Source of the DNA: Euwallacea fornicatus
Taxonomy: Eukaryota > Arthropoda > Insecta > Coleoptera > Curculionidae
Length of the DNA stretch: 64,000 bases
Assembly (NCBI RefSeq): GCF_040115645.1
Contig: NC_089553.1
Coordinates: forward strand, 4,216,001-4,280,000
Reading direction: 5' to 3'
Every line of letters begins with the position of its first letter. The stretch's first letter is position 1. Position numbers and translations under genes: made by a program. The notes beneath the pieces were generated by a model. It worked only from the letters and a program-made list of their open reading frames with translations, had not been told where the DNA came from and made no database searches. Below are positions 48,314-60,245 of this stretch, in pieces.

Positions 48314-48850
48314 TTATTTCTTAGCATAGTGTCCTTTAAGACTGGCATACATTTCCAAGCGATGTTCGATGGCGTCAATTCCCTGTTCATGGTACGAAGC
48401 TTCGAATCGTTCAAAATAAACATCAACCTCACGCCCCATCTCGTCATTGTTGCCAAATTTCTTTCCATTGAGCCATTTTTTCAAGTTTGGAGACAGAAAA
48501 TAATCTGAGAGGGCTAAATCTGGCGAATAGGACGGGCGAGGAAACCAAGTTGATTTGGGCCATGGGGATAACGGCGGTGGTGCGTGGTCTCGAAACAAGA
48601 CTTTCTTATTCGCCAAATGCGGCTACTTTTGCTGATTTCTTCGCACAAACGCCGCAATAAATTTGTATACTATTTTCCGTTTATTGTTTTTTCCCTTAGG
48701 GAGATAATCGATAAAAATTATCTCACGTACATCCCAAAAATCCGACGCCGTTTCCGTTCCTGCAGATGGAACGGTTTTCGCCTTTTTTGGAGCCGATTCT
48801 CCCCTTTGAGTAAATTGTTTTGACTGCTTTTCGCCTCAGATGTGAAATGA
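48314..48850 (-). pseudogene. mariner transposase 3' fragment, inactive
   Basis: The minus strand ends KKVLFRDHAPPPLSP, PSYSPDLALSDYFLSPNLKK and an intact C-terminus ending GHYAKK with TAA at 48314-48316. These match the mariner KKVLFHQDNAP, PPYSPDLAPSDYFLFPNLKK and C-terminal blocks. The last catalytic Asp region is SPDLALSD. Upstream (to about 48850) HFTSEAKSSQ, LQKRRKPFHL and MYVR appear in shifted frames. Confidence 0.8.
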
Positions 48851-49451
48851 TGGATCTCTACAAGTGTTCACTGAAAACTACTTCAAAACGTGGACAAACC
48901 AACGTAGAGCCCTCAAACTGGAAACATAAGTTTTTTAAGGTTAAGTTTTTGTATTACAGGTAAATTTTTAATAAAAAGATCGCCACCTATACGCCAGGTT
49001 GCGTACTTCTGAGGCTATCCTCGTGAGCATCATTAACGCCCTGGATATCAAGGTCCAGGACGGGTGGTGGATTTAGAGGGAAAAATCAAGTACTTGTCCT
49101 TTCGGGAAAGTGCCAACGTTTGGATCTTTTTATTTAGGCTTGCTCAAGGGTAAAAATAGAAATTTACGACCCGGAGGATTTATAAATTTTGACGACATTT
49201 TTTGTATATTTTTAAATATTATGTTTTTTATTTAGCAATATTTTTATATGTTTTTATTAATTTCATATAATTTATGTTTTTTTATATCATACTCAATTTT
49301 TTTATGACGTGATTGTTCGATGGAATAAAACTGAAACAAAATTTTAATATCTCTAACACTGAATCCAAACACACGCCTAATCCCTTTGTCGATATATTCA
49401 TATTCACTTACCGGAGAGCTCTAACAATATCATGGAAATAAAGATAAAAAT

Positions 49452-49584
49452 AATGGCTGAAAAATTGTTTCGACGTAGCGCAAACACATTAAATATTTTA
49501 GAAAAGAAAAAGGCACGGCCAAAACGTCAATTTTTCTAAATATTTAATGCGTTTGCGCTCCATCGAAGTAATTTTCCTTCCATT
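49452..49584. repeat. Long near-perfect hairpin (MITE-like)
   Basis: The arm 49452-49506 (AATGGCTGAAAAATTGTTTC, then AGCGCAAACACATTAAATAT) is the near reverse complement of 49530-49584, with TAGCGCAAAC / GTTTGCGCTC near the outer part and AATATTTAG at the inner part. The spacer is about 23 nt. No terminal CAGGGTG. Confidence 0.85.
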
Positions 49585-49822
49585 GCTCCATTACAATTCT
49601 TTGACTGGAAATGTAGGAGTTTCCTTGTAAGTAATTATGGACATTTTTTCAATTATTGACGATGAACTTCCGCAAATATTTGCATTAAGCGAGTCATATG
49701 AGTGTTTGTAGTATACAGGGTGACGCACGCACTGACACAGAGCAGAGGCGCGCGGAGGAAGTACAAACGTGTCGAAGTCCCGCATGAAATTTGTTTCTCA
49801 CGCCCACAATCCGTGAAATGTT

Positions 49823-50702
49823 ATAGAGGGTGTTTCTTAATGTCGCGCTAACATTTCAGGGTGTGACGTACATAAAGATATACAAAAAAAGTTCATATGA
49901 ACATGCATATGTCCGCCACGACTGGAATTTTTGGCTGCAGGTTCTTTTCCGACTTAATATTTTTAAATTTCTTAGAAGATACGTTAAATAGTAGTTTTAA
50001 TTGTCGTGTGCGTTAATAGGACATAAAACCCCGCATTCTAATAAGAAAAGTAAATCTATTGTTCAACCAGTGGCGCCTCTGCATACACGTCTTTCAAAAT
50101 TACTTACGAAAAAAAAATGGTACGACACTGACGTTTTTTCGTGGAAGTATTTTTGATGATTAGGTTGGCTAATCATAGATGGAAAGAGTCTCTCATGCTC
50201 CTCTCGTTAGACGAGCCGTTCGCGATCAAAACAATAAAACGCGTCTTAATTAACTTGTTCTTTATGAAACTCGATTGTAAGTTATTATTTTGCGTCAAAT
50301 TCTATATATTTCAGGATTTATTATGAAAGTCCTATTCACGTAGGACTGACTAGTCCAACCGGAATAGTATTCCTTCGAAAAAATGTCAGTGGCATACTAC
50401 TTCTTTCGTAAATGATCTCGGACGATGTGTGCGTCGCGACGTCACTGGTTGAGGAATAAAGTTACTTATCTTGTTAAAATATAAGGGTTTCATGCCGTAT
50501 CAACCTACGCCAAAATTGAAAGCAGTTTTCAAAATATTTTCTAATAAATTTAAAAATAACGACTTGCAAGGAAAAGATTTTAACACTCTGTAGCTAAGGG
50601 TTTGAACAGTAGCGGACACATGTTCATATGAACTTTTCTTCATAAAATAACCGGAAGAATCAAATCCTGAAATCTTGCAACGGCATTAAGGAACGCCCTG
50701 AA
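49823..50702. mobile_element. Foldback transposon relic, about 880 bp
   Basis: Left end ATAGAGGGTGTTTCTTAATG faces CATTAAGGAACGCCCTGAAT. Both arms carry AAAAGTTCATATGAACATG (49886 / inverse at 50620-50640) and TGTTCAACCAGTGGCG / inverse of CGTCACTGGTTGAGGA near the centre. Arms thus extend several hundred bp each. No transposase signature found inside. Confidence 0.75.
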
Positions 50703-51449
50703 TGCAATTTTCTTATTGGCGCAATGAAACGCTTTCAAAAATGCAGAGAAAACCGTCACTGCATACAATCACTAGAGGATGATGCGTAGCGCAACGGACA
50801 TAGAGCCGGTGCTTCTAGAGCATCTCTAAATCAGTAAATTTTCATATATATAATTTTTTTTTTTTAATTTTCTCGGTTCTGCGATGGCTGAGACGTTGGC
50901 CTCGGAAAATCTCTTAAAAATCGTACGTCTTTATGTCATTAACACCTGCAGTTGATAGAACTTGCGACTGGCAGGTCAACGAGGGATGGCTAGTGAGCTA
51001 CCCTTGAAATTTCACGAATTTTATTAACCCTAATTTAATCGGCGATCTTGGTCTGCTAGGCGCACAGGAAATTTGGTTTGACATTTTTTCCATCATCGTC
51101 AGTTTTTCGAGAATCGTCGCCAGGTGGCGGCAGCTACGTCTACGACTTATCTAAGCGGTCGCATATACTTAAGTAACGTCTAATTTAATAACAATAGCAA
51201 AAAAATAGTAAATTATTATAAATTCACATAATTTTATTCGATTTAATCGGTTTCGACCGCTGTCACAAATATACTACTCATCATAAACATTACGTCTAGA
51301 ATTAATGGATCAATTTCCATTAAAACCGATATGGGTATTTAGTTGTGCTAGCGGTACGACTGATCTGATTTCATATACATATAACGCCGTGTGTTACATG
51401 TACATATATATAGTGGGCCAATAACTATGTCACGTGTTCAATGTATTGG
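50703..51449. other. No gene recognised; possible tRNA-derived repeat heads
   Basis: TAGCGCAACGGACATAGAGC at 50787 and GATGGCTGAGACGTTGGCCT at 50883 each resemble a Pol III A box, but no B box or cloverleaf follows. Not called as RNA genes. Confidence 0.3.
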
Positions 51450-51800
51450 AAACGTATTTTCCAGCAAGACAATGCACGGCCGCATATTGCTCGCATATCT
51501 GTGGCTCATCTATAACGCAGTAATTTAATGTGCTTATTTGGCCTCCACGCTCTCCCGAACTTCCCCCTATAGAACACGTATGGGACATTACAGGAAGAAG
51601 AGTTACTATCCTGGAAAACCCATAACGTACCTTAGCAGAGTTACGAAATGCAATTCAAGTTTTCTGGGATACACTACCGCAACAGGAAATTGACCATTTA
51701 CTTAGAAGCATGCCCAGAGGAGTTTCTGAGGGTGTAAATTCACAAGGTGGTTATGCACATTATTTGAATTTTAAAGACTTTATGGACTTCGGTTCACTCG
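51450..51800 (+). pseudogene. Tc1-like transposase relic (DD34E C-terminal half)
   Basis: Across frames it reads FQQDNARPHIARISVAHL (second catalytic Asp block), WPPRSPELPPIEHVWDITGR, LAELRNAIQVFWDTLPQQE, and IDHLLRSMPRGVSEGVNSQ then GGYAHY. These are the Tc1 hallmarks in the correct order. Stop codons and frameshifts after VAHL and before RTLAEL show it is dead. Confidence 0.85.
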
Positions 51801-52709
51801 CAAGTTGCATTATTTATTTTATACAGCGTTGTCGATGTACTATTTACAAAGTTTAAGCGGTACACTTATGAATGTTTATTCTTTCAAGTTCGCACCAGGA
51901 ATGTTTATATTTTTAGCCTTCGGGAAAACTTTTAGATCGATGGCGAAACGTTGGCGCTTTCCTAAAAAGGAGAGCTTTTTGATTTTTCTGCCCCAAACCC
52001 ACTACCCACCTCGTATATCCGAATAGACGTTTAATAAGGGCAATCTTGGTTGTTATTGTGCGTCCAGTCCGATCAATCATTCGTTTCTGGGTTTATAAAA
52101 TTGTGATTCCACGTTTGCGGAAATGAGAACCTATTGTTGGAAATCAGAAAAAATAGGACAACCCAGACCCTCGATCACGAAGATTGACATAACGATTTTT
52201 ATATGCTCAGCTATATTTGGAAATAAATTCATATCGCGTATGTCGCTCCTGACTATTATAATTTATTTATAATAAAAATAAAAAATGTAAGGAAATTCCG
52301 AAATCAGTTCAAACCTACGGAATTTGTTGTGTAAGCTATCGCACCGTTACGATCACCATCCATTTCGGTCCGATTAATATCTATGCGAATAACTGCTTCG
52401 CTCCTGATGAGAAATACCGAATGTTCTTGAAACCCTCTGCATTATAGAAATGTACTTACTTGCTCCATTCAATATTTTGAAATATATGATGGATTATGTT
52501 CGGCTTTAGACTCTTTTCTACATCGCTATACCCAAACGAATTTATCAACAACTCTTTTTCTGCGACCAGTCGATCTATCATGATCCGTCACGTTCTCCTT
52601 TTAAAACCTTTTGGTACATCGCTGAAACATTTCTAACTTAAAACAGTATTTTGGGTCACCTAATTCGAACAAATAGGGGTATCGGTATTTATTTTCTGAA
52701 AAAATGTGC

Positions 52710-53859
52710 TATACAGGCTGTCTCAGATTAAACCGCCTTCTACGGGGATCTCGCAGACCACAAGAGGTAGGAAGGTGGTTAAATTGGAGAAAAGTTGTGG
52801 TTTTCTGCGTCCTGCAAAAGTGTGTTTTCGAATTCAAAACAAATTCGACGTCCGCATTGCCACTTTTTCTCCTCTGCGACGTTGGATTTTTGGACTCGAC
52901 GTTTCGTCTCTCCGAAACCTCATCAACTTCGTTTTTTTAATTGTCAACTAGTTTTAATTTACGCTCGGTAAATTCTACTTTTTTTTCGGAATTCAATGAC
53001 ATATCGCACTTACGATTTACGAAGTGGCTCAGTCGAAGAAATACCATTCGCCGTTTCGGATCATAACGTAACTTTTATTCGACATCACAAGCTGCTTTCA
53101 AGAACAATTTGTTTAGATCCGTCACTTGGTAAACAAGAGCATAAACACGCAAAATTGTTCAATATTATTTTTTATGTTCAAGTATTGTACTCTCCCTCTC
53201 CACGCATAAACAACGCCGGTTGACAATGTCTTCCATGGCATTATTTCAAACCTCCGAAGTTATCTTCCTTATTGCAAGTCGAACTTCAAACTTCAATTCG
53301 TTATTTCGAAAATCTTGGCAGTGTATTTAATTTTTAAGAAATCGCCGGAAGAAAAAGTCCATCGGTGTAAAATCGGGAGACCGCGGAGGCCAGTTTATGG
53401 AAGTAGGAATTCAGTGATTTTCTGATTTTTCGGACTAAACCATTTAATAAATTGTAAGTGTGACGTATTGTCGGGTTCAGAACGCAAGCAGAATTCGCCG
53501 AGCGTAAAATCAGATTTGTCGCTTACTTAAAAAAACAAATTTGATGATGGTTTCGAAGAACTGAAACGTCGGATCGAAAATTTAAAAACGCCGTCTTCCA
53601 GAGCAGAAAAAGTGGCGTTGAGAATGCGAAATTTATTTTAACACACGTTTAGAAACAAAATGAGAAAACGGTAAAAAAGAAATCGCGAAAATCGGCGCTT
53701 CTCAAAAAACTTCAGATCCGTTCGGAATTTTTCAAATTTGAAAATATCACTTTGCGGAATACAGAAAGGCGCAACGTTCCTCTTATTTAACCACCTCCTT
53801 ATCTCTTATGGTTCACGACATCTCTGTAGAGTGCATTCTTATCCGGGACAGCCTGTATA
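52710..53859 (-). mobile_element. TIR transposon relic ending TATACAGGCTGTC
   Basis: The left end TATACAGGCTGTCTCAGAT mirrors the right end ATCCGGGACAGCCTGTATA (53840-53858); arms continue with GAAGGTGGTTAAATTGG / inverse of AACCACCTCCTTAT. About 1.15 kb, flanked by TA. The minus-strand interior (about 53350-53410) encodes NWPPRSPDFTPMDFFFRRF, the same transposase signature seen elsewhere; the remainder is broken. Confidence 0.8.
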
Positions 53860-56800
53860 CGTTCCCAGTTTATTAAATAGCTTAAGTTATAAACTCATTA
53901 GAGTTGTTTCAAAATTAGGAGTGTTAAAGTTTTCTGCTTACACGATAACGCCATTATCATAAAAACTATCTAGCAATGTAACAAATTAGAAGCATCGGAG
54001 CTTGTACTCTATTTTGGCCTCGTTTGCACGAGAATTTAGAAGGGAAAAGTTTTCAAAACAGAAATTTCTTGTTCACGAAAATACATAAGTTTCGTTCGAA
54101 ACTACTCCATATCAAGTGCAGAGGCAAAGCTAGTTGCTGGAATTAAACCTAGGAGCAGAAAACAGCATACGGCATTATTCACCCTGCACAAGGGGTCCAG
54201 AGCTTCCCCTTACAAACCCACAAACGATACACAAAAATGGCTTCCCACCGAAAAACAATAAATTCCCATTACTTCCGCTAGTATGAGATCGAACCGTCTC
54301 CATACTAATTTTTGAATCCGTTTAGACTAAATGCAATATACGATCATAAGAGACAGGGCCGTATTAAGAGGTTTTTCTTTATCATCATTCTTCCATATTA
54401 AGTTACTTTTGTTCAATAAGCTTCTTTGTTCTTTATACGTAAAATAATCGTTATATAATTTAGTTGTATTCGAAGTGAAGCAAATTAGTTTCGCAGCGCC
54501 ACCTCATGGCATTTATGTAGTTAACCGTATTCGCTCCGAATATTGTGAAATCTGTCAGATATTTTGCATATAAAGAACAAAGAAGCGTGAAGTTAGCTGA
54601 TGTTCTCATGGAGAAACATTCGACAATATATATCCGATCAATTGTTCCTCGGAAATTAATTTTCCTTAATCATTATTATCTCTTTTGAAAGTTTTTATAT
54701 TTAACAGCTTTGCCAGATCACTTTTTTTCCGTTGATTTATTCTTAATCGTTCAAATGTTGTTTTCAGAATTTGAACACAACTTTCTTCAGAATCTGATCT
54801 AAGCTTCTTTTGTAAGTCTTTGCAGCTCTGCTTTTCCTTGATTTTCTACCGACAATTGAAGTGTCTATGTGTTTGTTCCTCCCCCTCACCCTACCGGGAC
54901 AATCTTCAATAAAAGTTTTTCCTGTGTATCTTTTTTATCATTTTATTTTTCTTGGTTTTTATATTACTCATTCCTATGAAACGACGAATTCCTTTAAAAC
55001 CCCAACCATCACCATCTCTCTTTAGAAACTTTTGCAGTTGCTGCTTTACTAGGTATAATTTTCTTCTTTTTTCCTAGTTTCTTATAAACCCCTTCAAAGT
55101 CTATTTCCACGTTCTAATAGAATCTTCCTCAGCTCCCTTCTAAAGCAAATTTTCTTTAAAATTTTCATTAGAAAATCCTTTAAAGCGCAAGTATTGATCA
55201 AAAATTAATCATTATAGTTTTTTAATATATTCAAAAATGTTAGCTCTACCAAAAATCAATATAAAATATTATCAATTTTTTAAATATACATAGTGACCTT
55301 AATACATGTTCTTTTCGCTGTTTAACTGCTGAGGTATTGGCTCTAATTAAATTTTTTTGAATACGACACCGATTATTTATCTTGATTGTGTCTTGGAACT
55401 ACTTTATCCTCATTTTCGATTATTTATTACAATTTTATGCTTCGACGTTTCAGTTGCAAAGAGGGTCTCATCATACTTTTTTGTACGAAAATTATGGCCA
55501 ACGCGGAAATAAGTTTTTGAGAATTTGCTGCTTTTATTATCTTTTAAACAATATTATTAAAACAAAGTTTGAGAAAATCTGAAATTCTCTTCAATACTGT
55601 ATCCTAAAGCCGTTTTGGGCTCGTCAAAAATCCTAACGATTCTCCTCACGAAGGCTGATTTCGGAGCAGGTTTGTCAGTTGAAATTCTATACGAGTTTCA
55701 TCAACAATACTGAGAATTTAACAGAAAAATGGCATTTTAATTAGGCAAAAATCCGGAAAATAAATTATTGATTCATTCTCAAAATAATAAACAAAATTAT
55801 CATGTAATTTTCATATGTTTTCTAAATTGTTTTAAACCTGATTTTCGGATTTTTAAATTATTTCTTTAAACAGATTAAATATTTTAATTTTTTAGCATGT
55901 TCATAATTATTTTGATGTTTTGAGCTTTAAAATATTTTATTATATTTTTTATTTGTCACTTTTTATTATTTTCATGTAAATGTTATTAATTTTATGTTTA
56001 ATATTTTTTTAAAGTTTAAATTGGTTTTTAATAAACTATAATTGATTTCATCTTTGTTTAAAAATTTTATATGGATTGTGATTAATTAGAATTTAGAAGG
56101 AACCATATTTTACTGAGAATGGGTGTTGAGACATCTTGATGTTCCTTCAAGAATTTCCCCGTATATTTATTAGTGATTGAGCAAAAGAGTTTTAAAAAAA
56201 TTAGAAGTGTATAGAAATATCCTTTAGTCTGCACACCCACTCGGAGACTCTCAGTACAACCCTTAAAGCATTTTTCGAATTTAAGGAGATCATTGAGCAA
56301 GACAGGCCATCGTGAGAGAATAAACAAAAATGAAAGAACTCCTCGTTAACACGGTACAGAAGGAAATTCTTTCGTGCGCTCGTACTTTCACTTAAATTAA
56401 AACCCATCAAATCCACCCCTGTCCAACACAATAAAACCCAACCACAATACCATGTCGGCCAACCGAAAATACCCTACGAGATGACACATGGTTGAATCCG
56501 GGGCGGAGTGAAGGGTGACCCCGTGTGACTCTCGAGGGGTGCACAATGGGCGTCGAAGGGAGGGAACTTAATTAGGTAAAGGGGGTTGCAAACTATCAGC
56601 CCTCTTTTGCATAAACTGCCTTCATGGCAATGGGTTGATGGGTGAGAGAAAGGGGCACTGCATGGGGTGCGCCAAAATGAATCTAACAAGAGCGCCAGAT
56701 TTATGGGGTTCAAGTGACTTTGCCAGTCATCAAGTTTGTTTTCCAGATATTTTAATTAGGAAGGAGGGGGAAGGAAATCAAATGACCTGCATCGATCATC

Positions 56801-58799
56801 TCGGTGTGACAAGAACAACAAGGGCTCAACGTTAAAGTCCAAAGTAGCTAAGCGTGGCAAAGGCCTATTTTGTGATTTTTCTATTCTTAAGAATAAGATC
56901 CGTCAAGGTGAGTCGAAATACAATCTCGAAGGCAGGATGACCTCAGTTGTCCCATTGTTATTGACGTCGGTTATAGCGATTCTGAAAGGGCGATTATTTC
57001 AGTATAAAAATCCTTGTGGAGGACTTAATGCATTTGAAAACATCTGCTTATGGAAGCGTCTTGGCTAATTTTATTTTGGGATGTTTCACAATGTGTTTAT
57101 TGCCAAAGGAACATTTAAAGTTTACGGAAGAATGCCTGAGAGAGAGAGAGATGAGAACTCATACGAATGTAAATATATTTTTGTTTAGCTACAGATTTTT
57201 GCTAGCGAAATTCTATATTAAAAAGAGAAGAGTTGTAGATCATTGTAATTGATATTTTGTAATTTTTATAAAACATTTCTCAAGCTTCTTCATTTCCAAA
57301 AAAATCATTTCCTTCGCCATATTGTCGCGATATCATTGATCAATTACAAATATGTCTAAATAAAAAAGGGGAATTTCTTATGTTTTTGTTAATAATATCT
57401 CTTACAATTTTCAAATTGCCCTTTCTTCTGGCTTAGCTTGCGTATCGACAAAATCGGTTGCACTTTTTCATATAAAAATGATATAAGGTCTTAATAAACT
57501 CACAAGCAGTAGTTTCAGTAATTGATTGGAAATGTGTTTCGAAGAGAAAATCTGCTAGATCATGGGAGAACTGGAAATTAATGGTTATAAAAATTAGCCC
57601 CTTTTAGGCTCACGTGTGGGTATGAAGGAAATCTGTGGTTTCTTTAACATAAAAAAAATAACGTGTGGTACTAACACCGTTTCCAGTACTTTAAGATAAT
57701 GACCAAGTCGTTTATAGTTTTTACTTCGACCATGTAAAACAGACAACTTTCATCATACTTTACCCGAACCGAAACCGTCGCGTTCACCCTAAAGATGGAA
57801 TATTTCGCTACGTTAACTCTCATTTCTAAACACGAGAGTTTGCTGAAGGTGCGTAAGCATATTTCCAGAAAATGCTATTTTCGGCACTGAGGAAACATCT
57901 GTTATAGGACGATTTGACTACACCGAAAGCAACAATTATGGAAATTATTTCCGCAGAATCCATGAATTTTTCGCGTAGAAAAAAGGTGGATCTGCCGCGT
58001 GCAGAGTAGCTGAAAATTAATGTTTTTATGGTGAACTACTGAACCGATTGTAACTGCGTTTTTTAAAACAAAACATCCTGTATGTTAGTAAATAGGCTAA
58101 AAAAAACAATTAAATTTGCATTCACCATGAGTGGTGTAGCTGACATTTAATGAGCGAAAGCTCCTGTCAGTAAACATTTTTTTGTTTGACAGAAGCATGG
58201 CGATTTGACAAGTTGGTACTGATTTGACAGGAAAAAGTCGAGACTACTGATGAAATTGAGTTCGTTTTGTTATTTTCTGCGTGTTTGCCTTCTTTTTTGC
58301 TTCCAATGTCGCTAACACGAGTATTCTTTGTTTCCAAAAGGGCATGACAAGTTGCCCGCTCATCTAACGGGTCAATATAGCCGTTATCAAAAAACAGCAA
58401 TATTGGGGTTTTGTTTTGGAAATTCCACGAGTATCTCCCAAGGAAAAAAAATGAATCTACCTTGTACAGGGGTGTTGAAAGTTAATCCCTTTATGCTAAG
58501 ATATTAAATCTGCCCAGTGTGCTGTTTTAAAAATAGAACATCCTGTATGTTTGCAAATGTCCCGAAAGGGAATTAAATATCCTTTATGCCGATGTATCAC
58601 GCTTCCATAAATAAATCATCATATTTCACTAAAAAATGTTGAATTGTGTATCGTTTCTAAACGTTTGAGATTATTTTGGTACATTTATCGCAAATGGCTT
58701 TGCAACGTTATGATCGTTGATAAAAACTGAAATTTGCGTTTGCGTGTACGGCTTCAAAGCGATGCAACATACGAAGGTGGTTCCAGAAGTACCCGATCC
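53860..58799. other. Gene-poor interval
   Basis: No coding gene supported over nearly 5 kb. Contains the hairpin element at 54419 and two direct copies of AACATCCTGTATGTT (58071 and 58536) set in similar flanks. AT content is especially high at 55200-56060. Confidence 0.5.
54419..54587. mobile_element. Palindromic MITE, about 169 bp
   Basis: Perfect 18-bp terminal inverted repeats GCTTCTTTGTTCTTTATA (54420) and TATAAAGAACAAAGAAGC (54569-54586), continuing as diverged arms to a central GCGCCACCTCATGGC. Confidence 0.85.
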
Positions 58800-59160
58800 G
58801 ACAGGTATATGACGATTTTTGATGAAAATTTGCCCACACAAGGTTTGTCTGGAAAGTTCGTATAAAAGTGATACAAAACATTTATTTAACATTTTACCAA
58901 ATAATGCAATTTTGCCCCCTTTAAAATAATCTCCATGAGACAAAATACACTTTCGGCATCTCCGTTTCCACTGCTGGAAAGCTCTTTGATAGTCCTCCGT
59001 TTTGAGGTTTTTCAATTCCTTTGTCGTATCAGTTTTGATGGCCTCCACATTACCTAAATGCGGCAGCCGAAGCACAATTTTGCATTTGGGAAATAAAAAA
59101 AGTCACACGGTGTCAAATCCGGTGAATAAGGAGGGTGTTTTGTCGTGGTAAGCTTATTTC
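58800..59160 (-). pseudogene. mariner-superfamily transposase C-terminal fragment
   Basis: The minus strand reads (after a frameshift) PPYSPDLTPCDFF from near 59145, then VEAIKTDTTKELKNLKTEDY, QRAFQQWKRRCRKCILSHGD and YFKGGKI. This is the C-terminal pattern of mariner-like transposases (diKxxtxxeLxxip...Fq.cfqqWkrRw.kCi.s.GdYFeGd). Oriented opposite to the relic that follows it. Confidence 0.65.
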
Positions 59161-59269
59161 TAAAGTTTGTGAGTTGATTTGTGTTCGTTTTGGAGCGGTT
59201 TTTAGTCACCGCTCTTAGAGATTTTGCCAACATGGAAAGTATTGATTATCGGTACGTGCTTCAATACTT

Positions 59270-60245
59270 TCATTTGACAGTTTTCAGTCCGACCGACACC
59301 AAAGCGAAGTTAGATTCTATTTTAGGGGAATGTGGGACTTCTTTAGGAACTGTAAAACGTAGGATGGTAGATTTTAAACGCAGTCGTGCGAGCTGCCAAG
59401 ACAAACTTCGCAGCGATTGACCCAATGACGCTCCAGATTTGACTACTGTGGATATTGTGATGAAAATCCACAAAAATCTACTGGATGATAGACATCTCGA
59501 AAAAGTACCGCACATCGCATTTTTACCGAACAATTTTGGATATGAAAAAGCTGCGTGTAAGATGGGTGCCGCGATTACTCACAATTGAACAAAAACAGCA
59601 CTGTGAGGATGTTTCGAGGGAGTGTTTGGCACAGTTTCGTAGCAATAAAGCCGAGTTTTTGTGTCGATTCATAACCATGGATGAAACATGAGTCCATCAT
59701 TTCACACCTGAGACGAAAAAGCAGTCAAAACAATGGACGCAAAGGGGAGAATCGGCTCCAAAGGAGGCAAAAACCATTCTATCTGCACGAAAGGTGATGG
59801 TGTCAGTTTCTGTGGATGCACGTGAGATATTTTTTTATTGAATATGCCCCTAAAGGAAAAATAATAAACGAAGAATGTTATACAAATTTATTGCACTGTT
59901 CGAGCGAAGAAATTAGGAGAAAGCGACCGCCTTTCCCGAAAAAGAAAGTTTTGTTTCAAGAAAACGCGCCAGTCCGCACTTCCGCCATCGCCATGGTCAA
60001 AATCAATCAACTTTGCTTTGAAATTATTTCTCATTCACCTGATTCGCCAGATTTTGCCAGCCCCCGAATTATTTACTACTTCGTAACTTGAAAATTGGCA
60101 TAGTGGAGATTGCTTCGCCAATAATGAACAAGTTGATGCCTGTTTTGAAACACTCGAGGCTTCTGAGTTTGAACAGAGTATAGATGCCGTAGCACATCGC
60201 TGGGACGTGTGTGTCAATCTGAAACGAGGCCATGTTTGGAAATAA
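59270..60245 (+). pseudogene. mariner transposase pseudogene, most of its length
   Basis: N-terminal part KAKLDSILGECGTSLGTVKR, VDFKRSRASCQDKLRSD and TVDIVMKIHKNLLDDRHLE; middle MKKLRVRWVPRLLTIEQKQ, then AEFLCRFITMDET followed by TGA where mariners have Trp (DETW). It continues HHFTPETKKQSKQWTQRGES, then KKVLFQENAPV, and ends HRWDVCVNLKRGHVWK with TAA at 60243-60245. At least one stop and several frameshifts. Confidence 0.85.

Noticed and set aside
50780..50850. tRNA-like sequence with TAGCGCAACGG
   Set aside because: No complete cloverleaf, no B box, no pairing acceptor stem.
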